A stretch of DNA of 64,000 nt from Streptomyces rugosispiralis (GTDB lineage: Bacteria; Actinomycetota; Actinomycetes; Streptomycetales; Streptomycetaceae). The position numbers were made by a program, and so were the translations under genes. Positions 36,884-45,643 of the stretch are shown here, piece after piece. The notes under the pieces are model-generated. The model saw only the letters and a list, made by a program, of their open reading frames with translations. It had not been told where the DNA came from and made no database searches. Position 1 is the stretch's first letter; every line of letters starts with the position of its first letter. The stretch is taken from the NCBI RefSeq assembly GCF_024505145.1, contig NZ_JANIAA010000028.1, positions 62,001-126,000 on the forward strand. The letters run 5' to 3'.

Positions 36884-38062
36884 GCCCGCGGCGAGGGTCT
36901 TGAGCCGGGCCACGGCGTCCGTAAGGACCTCTTCGCGCTTGCAGAAGGCGAAGCGGACGAAGGGGGAGCCCTGGTCCTGGTGGTCGTAGAAGACCGCGTT
37001 CGGGACCGCGACCACGCCGCAGCGCTCGGGGAGGGAGCGGCAGAAGGCGAAGCCGTCGGTCTCGCCGAGGGGGCGGATGTCGGTGGTGATGAAGTACGTC
37101 CCCGAGGGGCGGAAGACATGGAAGCCCGCGTCGGTCAGGCCGTCGGCCAGCAGATCGCGCTTGGCGCGCAGATCGTCCCGGATGCCGTGGAAATAGGCGT
37201 CGGGGAGGGCCAGCGCCTCGGCCACCGCGTACTGGAAGGGGCCCGCCGAGACATAGGTGAGGTACTGCTTGGCCGAGCGCACCGCCGTGACCAGCTCGGG
37301 AGCGCCGGTCACCCAGCCGACCTTCCAGCCGGTGAACGAGAACGTCTTTCCGCTGCTGCTGATGGTGACCGTCCGCTCGCGCATCCCGGGGAAGGAGACG
37401 AGCGGGGTGTGCTCGGTGCCGAAGACGAGATGCTCGTACACCTCGTCGGTGACCACCAGCAGATCGCGCTCGACGGCGAGCTCGGCGACCGCGGCCAGCT
37501 CATCGCGGGTGAGCACGGTGCCGGTGGGGTTGTGCGGGGTGTTGAGCAGGATGAGCCGGGTGCGGTCGGTGACGGCGGCGCGCAGCTCGTCGAGATCAAG
37601 ACGGAAGGTGTCTCCGTCGGGGCGCAGGGTGACGGGTACGCGGACGCCGCCCGCCATGGCGACACAGGCGGCGTACGAGTCGTAGTACGGCTCCAGCGCG
37701 ATCACCTCGTCGCCCGGCTCCACCAGCGCCAGCAGCGACGCCGCGATGGCCTCGGTGGCGCCCGCGGTGATCAGCACCTCGGTGTCGGGGTCGAAGCCCA
37801 GGCCGTACCAGCGCCGCTGGTGCTCGCTGACGGCGGTGCGCAGCTCGGGCACACCGGGACCGGGCGGGTACTGATTGCCCCGGCCCTCGCGCAGCGCACG
37901 CACGGCGGCCTCGCGCACCTCCTCGGGGCCGTCGGTGTCCGGAAAGCCCTGCCCGAGGTTGATGGCGCCGGTGCGCACGGCGAGGGCGGACATCTCGGCG
38001 AAGATCGTGGTCCCGAAGGCGGCCAGTCGGTGGTTGAGCGGCGGTCGTCCCATGGCGCCCAT
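36881..38062 (-). CDS. class I PLP-dependent aminotransferase (DapC/kynurenine aminotransferase-like)
   Basis: 393 aa. AINLGQGFPDTDGP, NQYPPGPGVPELR, TPHNPTGTVLTRDEL (substrate/cofactor Asn), VVTDEVYEHLVF (Asp) and TISSSGKTFSFTGWKVGW with the Schiff-base Lys define fold-type I aminotransferases close to Rv0858c (N-succinyl-diaminopimelate aminotransferase), methionine and kynurenine aminotransferases. The exact substrate cannot be fixed; the kynurenine operon is 12 kb away, so kynurenine is possible but not implied. ATG 38062 gives MGAMGRPP; ATG 38053 is equally plausible. The stop codon begins a 19-bp minisatellite. Confidence 0.9.
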   Translation of the reverse strand: MGAMGRPPLNHRLAAFGTTIFAEMSALAVRTGAINLGQGFPDTDGPEEVREAAVRALREGRGNQYPPGPGVPELRTAVSEHQRRWYGLGFDPDTEVLITAGATEAIAASLLALVEPGDEVIALEPYYDSYAACVAMAGGVRVPVTLRPDGDTFRLDLDELRAAVTDRTRLILLNTPHNPTGTVLTRDELAAVAELAVERDLLVVTDEVYEHLVFGTEHTPLVSFPGMRERTVTISSSGKTFSFTGWKVGWVTGAPELVTAVRSAKQYLTYVSAGPFQYAVAEALALPDAYFHGIRDDLRAKRDLLADGLTDAGFHVFRPSGTYFITTDIRPLGETDGFAFCRSLPERCGVVAVPNAVFYDHQDQGSPFVRFAFCKREEVLTDAVARLKTLAAG

Positions 38063-38255
38063 ACTCCGCCGAACCCTCGGCCTTCATCAACTCTCCCCGT
38101 GCCCGGTGTGGGGCTTGCTCACCGGTTTCGGGGCTGGATTTTCCGCGCTGATTGTTTGCGCTCGTTTTCGGTCGCGGGACGGGCGGGTACTCGGCCGGGC
38201 CGGGATCCATCGACCGCGCGTTGTCGCCAGAGGGGTGAGCCCCGCGGGAGGCGAG

Positions 38256-39200
38256 ATGGCCAAGCAGAGGACACAGCAGGCGGGCGCCTGGCCACGGCTC
38301 CGGCTGGAGGACTGGGCCGAGACCCGGGACACCCTGCACATGTGGACCCAGATCGTCGGCAAGATCCGGCTGGACCACGCGCCACCGGCCAATCAATGGT
38401 GGCAGGTGACCCTGTACGTCACCCCGCGCGGGCTGAGCACGTCCACGGTCCCGTACCGGACCGGGGCGTTCGATATCGAGTTCGACTTCATCGAGCACCG
38501 GCTGGGGATCCGGGTCAGCGACGGAAGCCGGCGCGAGCTGAGGCTGGAGTCCAAACCGGTGTCCCAGTTCTACTCCGAGGTCATGGGCGTGCTGGGAGAC
38601 CTGGGCATCCAGACCCGGATGTACCCCCGGCCGAACGAGGTGCCCGTGGCGATCCCCTTCCCGGAGGACCACCGGCACGCGGCGTACGACCCGTACGCCA
38701 CACGGCTCTTCTGGGGTCAGTTGCTGAGCGCACATCGGGTCTTCGGGGAGTTCCGGTCCCATTTCGTCGGCAAGGCCAGCCCCGTGCACTTCTTCTGGGG
38801 GGCGATGGACCTGTGCGTCACCCGCTTCTCCGGCCGCACCGCGCCGCCGCATCCCCCCGGCGGTGTGCCGAACCTGCCCGACCGGGTGACGCAGGAGGCG
38901 TACTCCGTCGAGCTCTCCAGCTGCGGCTTCTGGCCCGGCGGCGGTGCGGAGGGCGGCTTCTACTCCTACGCCTACCCCGAGCCCACCGGCTTCGCCGACC
39001 AGCCGGTACAGCCCGAGACAGCCTCATACCGGCGGGAGGTCGGTGAATTCGTGCTGCCCTATGAGGCGGTCGCCACCGCACCCGATCCGGACCGGACGCT
39101 GAGCGAATTCCTCCACAGCACCTATGGGGCGGCCGCCGAACTGGCCGACTGGGACCGCGCGGTCCTGGAAGCGGACCCCGTCCACTGGGAGCACCGCTAA
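38256..39200 (+). CDS. DUF5996-family protein
   Basis: 314 aa, ATG 38256 with GGGAGG upstream. WPRLRLEDWAETRDTLHMWTQIVGKIRL, WWQVTLYVTPRGLSTSTVPY, VHFFWGAMDLCVTRFSGRTAPPHP and SVELSSCGFWPGGG match the DUF5996 family, widespread in actinobacteria and other soil bacteria. No enzymatic motif is recognised; the repeated Trp and His residues suggest a ligand-binding role. It is divergent from the aminotransferase. Confidence 0.85.
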   Translation: MAKQRTQQAGAWPRLRLEDWAETRDTLHMWTQIVGKIRLDHAPPANQWWQVTLYVTPRGLSTSTVPYRTGAFDIEFDFIEHRLGIRVSDGSRRELRLESKPVSQFYSEVMGVLGDLGIQTRMYPRPNEVPVAIPFPEDHRHAAYDPYATRLFWGQLLSAHRVFGEFRSHFVGKASPVHFFWGAMDLCVTRFSGRTAPPHPPGGVPNLPDRVTQEAYSVELSSCGFWPGGGAEGGFYSYAYPEPTGFADQPVQPETASYRREVGEFVLPYEAVATAPDPDRTLSEFLHSTYGAAAELADWDRAVLEADPVHWEHR

Positions 39201-39247
39201 GCGCTCCGCGGGAAGCGTCGCGAGGTGTGGTCGTTCATCCGCGGGTG

Positions 39248-39290
39248 CGTCGTGGCCGTTCTCGCAGTTCCCCGCGCCCCTTCGGGGCGC
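39248..39290. repeat. dispersed Streptomyces palindromic repeat
   Basis: CGTCGTGGCCGTTCTCGCAG followed by TTCCCC and the hairpin GCGCCCC-TTC-GGGGCGC (39274-39290). I know close variants of this sequence scattered between Streptomyces genes. It could act as a terminator for the DUF5996 gene 70 bp upstream. Confidence 0.6.
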
Positions 39291-39471
39291 AACCGAACCG
39301 CACCGGACTCCAGCGAGGCCGCTTAGCTCCTGTCCAGCGCTCAGAGGTTGTCCCCCGGGCGAGCTACGGGCGGGTGCGCTCTGTGTGGTGACGATTCCGG
39401 GGACCCGGGTCCATAGCGTCTGAGACGCCCGCGGGGAGCGGGTGACCCAGACTCTCTCAGGGGGAAGAACG

Positions 39472-40401
39472 ATGATCCGCAGTGCCAGGGTGTCCGCTGT
39501 GATCGCGCTGTCCTGCGCCGTCGCCGGTGTGGGGCTGGTCGGCTGTGACGATTCCGCGAAGGCGGATCCGGAAGCGTCCGCCACCACGTCCGCCGCCGCT
39601 TCGAAGGAGGCGGGCGATCAGGACTTCACCGGCACCAAGAAGATCGAGGTCGGTGGCCGGTTGGTGAACGTGTCCTGTTCCGGGACGTCGGCGGACGGCA
39701 GGCCGGTTGTCATGCTGGTGGCCGGCGGCGGCGACGGTCTGGAGAAGATGGCCGGGCTCCAGGAGACCCTGAGCAAGAAGAACCGGGTCTGCTCCTACGA
39801 CCGGCCCGGCGAAGGCGCCAGCGACCAGCCCGAGGGGCCGCAGACCCTCGAGAGCACGGGGAAGGTGCTGACCACGGTGCTCGACCGGGTCGCCGGTGAC
39901 GCTCCGGTCGTCCTGGCCGGGCATTCGCTGGGCGGGCTGATCGCCGCCCGGTACGCCCCCGACCACCAGGACCGGATCAAGGGGCTGGTCCTGATGGACG
40001 CCACCTCGCCGACCCAGACCGCCGATCTCAACAAGGGAATCCCCGAGACCGCCACCGGCCCGGCGGTCGCATTGCGTGATCAGACCCTCGCGATCCTGCA
40101 CGGAGGGGAGCCGGAGAAGCTCACGGTGCCGGACGGGAAGGTCCGTTCCGCCGGGGACATCCCGGTGGAGGTGATCCACCACGGGAAGCGGTACCTCGCG
40201 GAGGTGCCCGACTACGGGCCGGGCCTGGAGCGGGCGTGGACCGACGGTCAGCGCAAGTGGCTCGCGGTCTCCAGCCGCTCCAAGCTGAGCACCGCCAAGA
40301 CCAGCGGGCACTACATCTACGTCGACCAGCCGGATATCGCCGTGCGGGCGATCGAGCGCGTCGCCGTTCAGGTCGTGGACGGCGCGCAGGGCGTGGACTG
40401 A
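39472..40401 (+). CDS. alpha/beta-hydrolase lipoprotein
   Basis: 309 aa, ATG 39472 with GGGGAAG upstream. Signal peptide with lipobox VGLVGC (Cys ~25) and a Ser/Ala-rich tether (~30-50). Hydrolase core: VVMLVAGGGDGLEKM (oxyanion region), CSYDRPGEGASDQP, VVLAGHSLGGLIAARYA with the nucleophile in GHSLGG, a VLMDATSP strand, and SGHYIYVDQPD with the likely catalytic His. It should be anchored outside the membrane. The substrate is unknown; similar folds include esterases and haloperoxidase-like proteins. Confidence 0.88.
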   Translation: MIRSARVSAVIALSCAVAGVGLVGCDDSAKADPEASATTSAAASKEAGDQDFTGTKKIEVGGRLVNVSCSGTSADGRPVVMLVAGGGDGLEKMAGLQETLSKKNRVCSYDRPGEGASDQPEGPQTLESTGKVLTTVLDRVAGDAPVVLAGHSLGGLIAARYAPDHQDRIKGLVLMDATSPTQTADLNKGIPETATGPAVALRDQTLAILHGGEPEKLTVPDGKVRSAGDIPVEVIHHGKRYLAEVPDYGPGLERAWTDGQRKWLAVSSRSKLSTAKTSGHYIYVDQPDIAVRAIERVAVQVVDGAQGVD

Positions 40402-40508
40402 ACCTCTGGACTTCCTCAACTTCGCTTTGGCCGCCGTGAGGTCGGGCATGGGACCCGACAGGTACGAAGCGGTACCTCGCTACGGGGGTTGGAAGGAGAG
40501 TGAGGACC

Positions 40509-40811
40509 ATGGGTCCTGTTGTCATCTTGGTCGTGCTGGCGTTCACGTTCGCGGCGCTCGCCGCGCTCGGCGCCGGTCGGTCGAAGGGGTACAGCGGGCG
40601 GCGCAAGCGGTCCTGGGGCGCCGGATCCAGCGGGGCCGCCGGTGGCGGCTGGTGGGCCGGATCCAGCGACGGCGGCGGTAGTGGTGGTGGCCATCACGGG
40701 GGTGGTCACCACGGCGGCGGCGGTGGCTGCGGCGGCGGAAGCGGCTGCGGTGGCGGGGGTGGCTGTGGCGGCGGCGGTGGTGGCGGCGGTGGCTGCGGCG
40801 GGGGTGGCTGA
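40509..40811 (+). CDS. small membrane protein with Gly/His/Cys-rich tail
   Basis: 100 aa, ATG 40509 with GGAAGGAGAG upstream. One N-terminal membrane helix (VVILVVLAFTFAALAAL), a basic stretch (SKGYSGRRKRSW), then a Gly-rich tail with GGGHHGGGHHGGGGGCGG and repeated GGxGCGG units, five Cys and four His in all. The His/Cys spacing suggests metal binding or a disulfide-linked surface tail. Similar Gly-rich tails occur in Streptomyces proteins of the TPM/DUF family, but no domain is present here. Confidence 0.65.
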   Translation: MGPVVILVVLAFTFAALAALGAGRSKGYSGRRKRSWGAGSSGAAGGGWWAGSSDGGGSGGGHHGGGHHGGGGGCGGGSGCGGGGGCGGGGGGGGGCGGGG

Positions 40812-41212
40812 CCCGCGGTTCCCGCGGTCCCCGCGACCTTCGTGGTCGCCGCGCGCCGTTCTTACGGCCCCGTGCGGCCCTTACGGTCGCCGTGCCGTCC
40901 TTACGGTTGCCATGACCTTCTTACGGTTTGCCAGGCCGTCCTTACGGCCGTGAAGCGATGAGCCAGCGCCCGGCGCGCCAACGTGCGCCGGGCGCTGGCT
41001 TGTTGAACACTTGCCCTAGTGAGCGCCCTAGGGGGTGGAAACCCGGCGAAGGTGGGTAAAAACGATGTGGCGCCCAGCATTTCATGATTCCGTATACCAC
41101 CAATCGACCTTACGGCCCCACGTGGGCACGAGCCGCCGTATGCGCATGCCCCTGGTCCCCCGCGGGGCGAGCTGGCCCAACTCTTTCCACTGCGTGCTTG
41201 CGGAGCCGATCC
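40812..41212. other. intergenic region with degenerate repeat and terminator
   Basis: 401 bp without a credible gene. 40856-40950 repeats (T)CTTACGG five to six times at 17-21 bp spacing (GCCGTCCTTACGG type). A strong hairpin at 40962-40999 follows. 41000-41212 is comparatively AT-rich and must hold the DUF2617 promoter; frames on either strand look non-coding. Confidence 0.5.
40962..40999 (+). terminator. strong terminator hairpin
   Basis: GCCAGCGCCCGGCGC pairs perfectly with GCGCCGGGCGCTGGC, loop of 8, followed by TTGTTGAAC. Confidence 0.8.
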
Positions 41213-41875
41213 ATGCTCACGACCCTCAAGACTGCCTACACCGATACCCGCGCCGCTGACCTCGCCTGGGGCCTGGGACGGGAACCGCTTCCCGCCCTCG
41301 CCGTGCTCGATCTGCAACTCCATGGCTTCACCGTTCAGTTGAGGCTTCTGGGCGCCTCCCACCAGGTCCTCCTCGAAGGGGAGGGCGGTCGTTGCTCGGA
41401 GACCGTGGCCTGTATGTCCGGCAACAGCACCCCGCTTCCGCTGGGGGTCTCCACCCTCGTCGACGGCCGCGAATACGAATTCGCGGCGCGCGTCGAGGAG
41501 TTGTCACAAGGGGCCTTCGCCGGACGTGCGCAGGAGCTGCTCGCGCTGGTGGCCGACCATCCGCACGGCCTGGCCGGTACGTTCCCCGGCAGCCCGAACG
41601 CGTTCACGGCGCTGCTCGCGCAGTGGAACGAGGGCACGGTGGGGTGGCGGACCTGGCATGCGTACCCCCAGGAGGGGCGGTTGGTCACCACCCGCACCTG
41701 TGTGGGGGCCAGGGTGCCGCCCGCGCTCCGGCCGCCGGGCGCGGGCGGGCTCGATATGGGCGGCCTGCCGAACGGCCTGCCCGGTGAGCTGCCGAACGGC
41801 CTGCCCGGTGAGCTGCCGGGTGGGCTGTCGGACGGGCTGTCGGGTGGGGTGTCGTCCCAAGTCCCCTGCTCCTGA
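41213..41875 (+). CDS. DUF2617-family protein
   Basis: 220 aa from ATG 41213 (MLTTLKTAYTDTRAADLAW), the usual DUF2617 start; the frame upstream lacks coding character. LPALAVLDLQLHGFTVQLRLLGASHQVLLEG and FPGSPNAFTALLAQ...VGWRTWHAYPQEGRLVTTRT are family hallmarks. Function unknown. The C-terminal ~45 residues are a tandem repeat (GLPNGLPGELPNGLPGELPGGL) coded by an imperfect 24-27 bp minisatellite (41757-41855) that appears added to the conserved domain. Confidence 0.85.
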   Translation: MLTTLKTAYTDTRAADLAWGLGREPLPALAVLDLQLHGFTVQLRLLGASHQVLLEGEGGRCSETVACMSGNSTPLPLGVSTLVDGREYEFAARVEELSQGAFAGRAQELLALVADHPHGLAGTFPGSPNAFTALLAQWNEGTVGWRTWHAYPQEGRLVTTRTCVGARVPPALRPPGAGGLDMGGLPNGLPGELPNGLPGELPGGLSDGLSGGVSSQVPCS

Positions 41876-41981
41876 ACGGGAATCGCGAGTGGCCGAGAGG
41901 CCGTCGATGCCAGATGTACGAACGGCATTGCACTCGTGTGGGGGACGAGACGTAAGCGATATGTGACGTAGCGTTCCCTTT

Positions 41982-43571
41982 GTGATCGATTCGCCCATGT
42001 CCGCCGTCTCGGATGCGCCGTCGTCGCCGGAATCCGGCCCTCCGGCGCGGCTGCCCGTGCGGGCGGGGCTCGGCCGCTTCCTGGTGCTCGGCACGGTCTT
42101 CGTCTGCGCCGCCTGCGGGCTCGTCTACGAGCTCGAACTCGTCGCCCTCGCCACGTACTTGGCGGGTGACTCGGTCACTCAGGCATCCGTGGTGCTGTCC
42201 GTGATGGTCTTCGCCATGGGCGTCGGCTCGCTGCTGGCCAAGCGGCTGCGCTGCCGCGCCGCCGTGGGCTTCGGCGCGGTCGAGGCGGTGCTCGCGCTCG
42301 TCGGCGGCTGCTCGGCGATGGCGCTGTACGCGTGCTTCGCGTGGAGCGGTGATTCGCGCTCCGCGCTCGTCGGCTTCTCGTTCGCCATCGGTGTGCTCAT
42401 CGGGGCCGAGGTGCCGCTGCTGATGACCCTCATCCAGCGGGTGCGCCGGCAGGACGCGGGCGGCGCGGTGGCCGATCTGTTCGCGGCGGACTATGTGGGC
42501 GCGCTGGTCGGCGGGCTCGCCTTTCCCTTTCTGCTGCTGCCCGCGTTCGGCCAGCTGACCGGCGCGCTGGTCACCGGCGCGGTCAACGCGGTCGCGGGCG
42601 GCGCGCTGGTGCTCTGGCTGTTCCGCCGCGATCTGAGCGTACGGGCGCGGTGGACGCTGATCGTCGCCAACGGGCTGGTGCTCGCCGCGCTGGCCGCCGG
42701 TGCCATGCTGACCCCCTCCTTCGAGCGGGCCGCCCGACAGGCCGTCTACGGACCGGGGGTGCGGGTCGCGCTGCGCACTGGCGAGCAGGAGATCGTGCTG
42801 GTGGGCGGGGGGACGAGCGGGCGGCCGCTGTCCCTCTTCCTCAACGGGCGGCTGCGGGTCAGCGGGCGCGACGAGGTCCGCTACCACGAGGCGCTGATCC
42901 ACCCGGCGATGGCCGCCGGACCGCACGGCCGGGTCCTGGTGCTGGGCGGCGGCGACGGGCTCGCGGCGCGCGAGATCCTGCGGTACGCGGGGGTCCGCTC
43001 GGTGACCGTCGTTGAGCGCGACGTGGAGGTGGTGCGGCTGGCCCGGCGCGATCCCGGCCTGTCCGCGCTCAACGGCGGCGCCTACCGCGACCCGCGGGTG
43101 CGGGCGGTGACGGCGGACGCCTTCGACTGGCTGCGCCGGTCCATGGCGTACGACGTGGTGGTCTGCGATCTGCCCGCCCCCCAGCTCACCCCGAGCACCA
43201 AGTACTACTCCCAGGAGTTCTACGGCCTGGCCGAGCGGGTGCTGGCGCCCGGCGGCCGGCTGGTGGTCCACGCCGGGCCGCTGCGGCCCGATCCGCGGCC
43301 GTTCTGGACGGTGGACGCGACGATGCGCTCGGTCGGGCTGCGGACCACTCCGTATGTGATCGGCGCCCCGCGCCCCGGGCGCGGCAGCCCGCACGACTGG
43401 GGCTTCGTCCTGGCGGCGCGCTCCCCGGCCGGGCTGCGGCTGGCCCCGCACCGGCCGCGGCCGCGCTCGCTGACGGAGGAGGGGCTGCGGACGGCCCGCC
43501 GCACGGCCGAGCGCGGCCGAGAGGCGGGTCTGCCCCCGTCGACGCTCATGCGTCCGCGCTATGGGGAATGA
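41982..43571 (+). CDS. membrane-bound spermidine synthase-like aminopropyltransferase
   Basis: 529 aa, GTG 41982; ATG 41997 is an alternative. The first ~235 residues form about seven hydrophobic helices (ACGLVYELELVALATYLAG, VVLSVMVFAMGVGSLLAKRL, LFAADYVGALVGGLAFPF). The C-terminal half is a Rossmann methyltransferase-like spermidine synthase: VLVLGGGDGLAAREILRY, VTVVERDVEVVRLAR, VVVCDLPAPQLTPSTKYYSQEFYGL. The DLPxP motif and GGGDG loop are those of polyamine synthases. Whether it makes a polyamine or another aminopropyl product is unknown; such fused membrane forms are common in actinobacteria. Its TGA lies in a degenerate duplicated segment. Confidence 0.85.
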   Translation: MIDSPMSAVSDAPSSPESGPPARLPVRAGLGRFLVLGTVFVCAACGLVYELELVALATYLAGDSVTQASVVLSVMVFAMGVGSLLAKRLRCRAAVGFGAVEAVLALVGGCSAMALYACFAWSGDSRSALVGFSFAIGVLIGAEVPLLMTLIQRVRRQDAGGAVADLFAADYVGALVGGLAFPFLLLPAFGQLTGALVTGAVNAVAGGALVLWLFRRDLSVRARWTLIVANGLVLAALAAGAMLTPSFERAARQAVYGPGVRVALRTGEQEIVLVGGGTSGRPLSLFLNGRLRVSGRDEVRYHEALIHPAMAAGPHGRVLVLGGGDGLAAREILRYAGVRSVTVVERDVEVVRLARRDPGLSALNGGAYRDPRVRAVTADAFDWLRRSMAYDVVVCDLPAPQLTPSTKYYSQEFYGLAERVLAPGGRLVVHAGPLRPDPRPFWTVDATMRSVGLRTTPYVIGAPRPGRGSPHDWGFVLAARSPAGLRLAPHRPRPRSLTEEGLRTARRTAERGREAGLPPSTLMRPRYGE

Positions 43572-43614
43572 CGCCACGGCCCAAGACGCGCCGGCCTATG
43601 GGCAGCGACGCCAC
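43556..43614 (+). repeat. degenerate repeat containing the stop codon of the aminopropyltransferase-like gene
   Basis: CTATGGGGAATGACGCCAC (TGA is the stop) recurs 37 bp later as CTATGGGCAGCGACGCCAC, separated by related GC-rich sequence; GGCGGTGGGTGCCCG is then duplicated at 43622-43660. Only two copies and several mismatches, so less certain than the other stop-anchored repeats. Confidence 0.5.
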
Positions 43615-43776
43615 AGTGGGCCCGGCGGTGGGTGCCCGCTCCGGCGGTGGGTGCCCGCCCGCGTGCGGGGCGTGTCCGCGCGCCGGGGGCTCGCGTCGGC
43701 GGCGTACGTCAGCGGCGCGCGGAAAGTTGCGCGGGAACGGGTCTCAGCGAACGTGCGATGGGTACTGTCTTGACCT

Positions 43777-44658
43777 ATGGAGCATGAGGTATTCGTTCCG
43801 TTTCCCGTCGACACCGTCCGGCTGGCGCTCGCGGAGCCCGCCCGCGTCGCTCGTTGCGTTCCCGGGCTCCAGCAGGACGCCGATGAGGCCGCCGGTCCAC
43901 TCGCCGGGCGGCTTCGGCTGCGCATCGGCGGATCCACCATCACGTATCGCGGCTCGCTGCGTGTCGTCCGGCGCGCCGATGGCTTCGAGGTCGAGGGCGA
44001 GGGCGGCGAGGCGCGCGGCAGCGGCTCGGTGAAGCTCGCGCTGACCATCACGCCGAGGCCCGTCGAGGGCGGTACGGAGCTGAACTTCTCCGGGACGGTC
44101 CACAGCGACGGGCGGCTGGCCGAGTTCGACGACGAGGCGTCCATCACCGTGGCCCGCCGCATGCTGGACCGGTTCGCCGCGGCGCTCACGGCCGGGCTGG
44201 AGACGTCCCCGATCAGCGCGCCCACGGAGGACGAGGCCCCCGGCCGGGCCGCTGCCGAGGCGGCCGACGAGACCACCGACGCGGCCGCCGCCGCGGACGA
44301 GACCGGGCTGCCGACCGAGGCCGAGCTTCCGCTGTCGGCCGACGACATGGACATCGGGGACGTCGGCGACCTCGAGGACCTCGACGACGCGGGTGCCGTC
44401 GAGGAGCCCGTCGGCTTCGGCGATCTCGACGACCTGGACGAGGAGCCCCCGGCCGAGGCAGCCCACGCCCGCCGCACGATGATCGGCCGCTCCACCGAGG
44501 AGGTCGACCACGCCCCGCCGCGCGGCCGCTACGCACCGGTCCCCGCGCCCGAGACCGTCTCCACCAGCGCCACACTGCGCTGGGCCGCGCCGGCCGCGGC
44601 CGTCGTGCTCGCCTCCGTCGTCGTCGTGGGCCGTCGCGTACTTCGCCGCCGCCGATGA
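43777..44658 (+). CDS. CoxG/SRPBCC-domain protein with C-terminal membrane anchor
   Basis: 293 aa, ATG 43777. Residues 1-145 are a CoxG-type SRPBCC fold (FVPFPVDTVRLALAEPARVARCVPGLQ, LRIGGSTITYRGSLRVV, GTELNFSGTVHSDGRLAEFDDE). Residues ~150-260 are acidic and disordered (DDMDIGDVGDLEDLDD), and the last ~25 form a membrane helix ending in RRVLRRRR, so the protein is probably C-tail anchored with the CoxG domain in the cytoplasm. CoxG recruits CO dehydrogenase to membranes in other bacteria, but no cox genes are nearby; a general lipid or protein binding role is inference. Confidence 0.82.
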   Translation: MEHEVFVPFPVDTVRLALAEPARVARCVPGLQQDADEAAGPLAGRLRLRIGGSTITYRGSLRVVRRADGFEVEGEGGEARGSGSVKLALTITPRPVEGGTELNFSGTVHSDGRLAEFDDEASITVARRMLDRFAAALTAGLETSPISAPTEDEAPGRAAAEAADETTDAAAAADETGLPTEAELPLSADDMDIGDVGDLEDLDDAGAVEEPVGFGDLDDLDEEPPAEAAHARRTMIGRSTEEVDHAPPRGRYAPVPAPETVSTSATLRWAAPAAAVVLASVVVVGRRVLRRRR

Positions 44659-44683
44659 GCCCGGACGCATAGGCTCGGTCTTT

Positions 44684-45499
44684 GTGACCACCGAAGACAC
44701 AACGGAGACCAAGGGCGTACGGCTGACCGCCGGGGACGCCGAGCTGACCGTCTCACCCGAGAACGGCTGCCGTATCGGTTCACTGCGCATCGGCGGTACG
44801 GAGCTGCTGCGGCAGGGCCCGCGGTTCGGGTCGTTCCCGATGGTGCCGTGGTGCGGCCGGACCGGTCTCGGCCGGTTCCGCAACGGCGGGCGGACCCACC
44901 AACTGCCTGTCAACTCCCCGCCGCACGCGATCCACGGGACCGGCCGGAACACCGAATGGACCCCTGTCAGCACGGGGCAGTCCAGCGCGGCCTTCACCTA
45001 CGACCTCGCCGACCCCTGGCCGTACGAGGGCCGGGTCACCCAGACCTTCGAGCTCTCCCCGGACAGCCTGACCGTCACCATGAGCGTCGAGACCGAGGGC
45101 GACTCCTTCCCGGCACAGGCGGGCTGGCATCCGTGGTTCCTGCGGAACTTGGGCGACGGCGGCGCCGATGCCGAGATCGCCTTCGACGCCGCATGGCAGG
45201 AGGAGCGCGGCGAGGACCACCTCCCCACCGGCCGCCGGATCGCGCCCGAGCCCGGCCCCTGGGACGACTGCTTCGGGATGCCACAGGGGGTGGACGTCAC
45301 GCTCACCTGGCCCGGCCGGCTCGAGCTGAAGGTCACCAGCCGGACGGAGTGGGTGGTCGTCTACGACGAGCAGGCGGAGGCGGTGTGCGTCGAACCGCAG
45401 TCCGGCCCGCCCAACGGCCTCAACCTCATGCCGCGCCTCGTCACCCCCATCGAGCCGCTGGAGATCGCCATGACCTGGAGCTGGCGCACGCTGGCCTGA
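44684..45499 (+). CDS. aldose 1-epimerase (mutarotase) family
   Basis: 271 aa, GTG 44684. GCRIGSLRIGGTELLRQGP, FPMVPWCGRTGLGRFRNGG (active-site N/R region), NSPPHAIHGTGRNTEW with the catalytic His, PAQAGWHPWFLR (second His) and VCVEPQSGPPNGLNL with the catalytic Glu define the GalM superfamily. It interconverts anomers of free sugars or sugar phosphates. Monocistronic by spacing. The TGA is the first codon of a 21-bp tandem repeat. Confidence 0.92.
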   Translation: MTTEDTTETKGVRLTAGDAELTVSPENGCRIGSLRIGGTELLRQGPRFGSFPMVPWCGRTGLGRFRNGGRTHQLPVNSPPHAIHGTGRNTEWTPVSTGQSSAAFTYDLADPWPYEGRVTQTFELSPDSLTVTMSVETEGDSFPAQAGWHPWFLRNLGDGGADAEIAFDAAWQEERGEDHLPTGRRIAPEPGPWDDCFGMPQGVDVTLTWPGRLELKVTSRTEWVVVYDEQAEAVCVEPQSGPPNGLNLMPRLVTPIEPLEIAMTWSWRTLA

Positions 45500-45601
45500 C
45501 GCGGTCGGTCTCACGACTGACGCGGTCGGTCTCACGACTGACGCGCTCGGTCTCACGGCCGACGCGGTCGGTTTCACGGCCGACGTGGTCGGTCTCACGG
45601 T
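45497..45601 (+). repeat. 21-bp minisatellite starting at the aldose epimerase stop codon
   Basis: Five units beginning TGACGCGGTCGGTCTCACGA at 45497, 45518, 45539, 45560 and 45581; the last two start CGA. Unit 1 begins with the stop codon and units 2 and 3 give further in-frame TGAs. Confidence 0.9.
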
Positions 45602-45643
45602 ACGGAGCGGCTTGAGGGGTTCCGAGGGCCACCGCATAAGCTC

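Noticed and set aside
43561..43773. 70-aa ORF between aminopropyltransferase-like and CoxG genes
   Set aside because: No ribosome site, arginine/glycine shadow composition, and it runs through the degenerate repeat.
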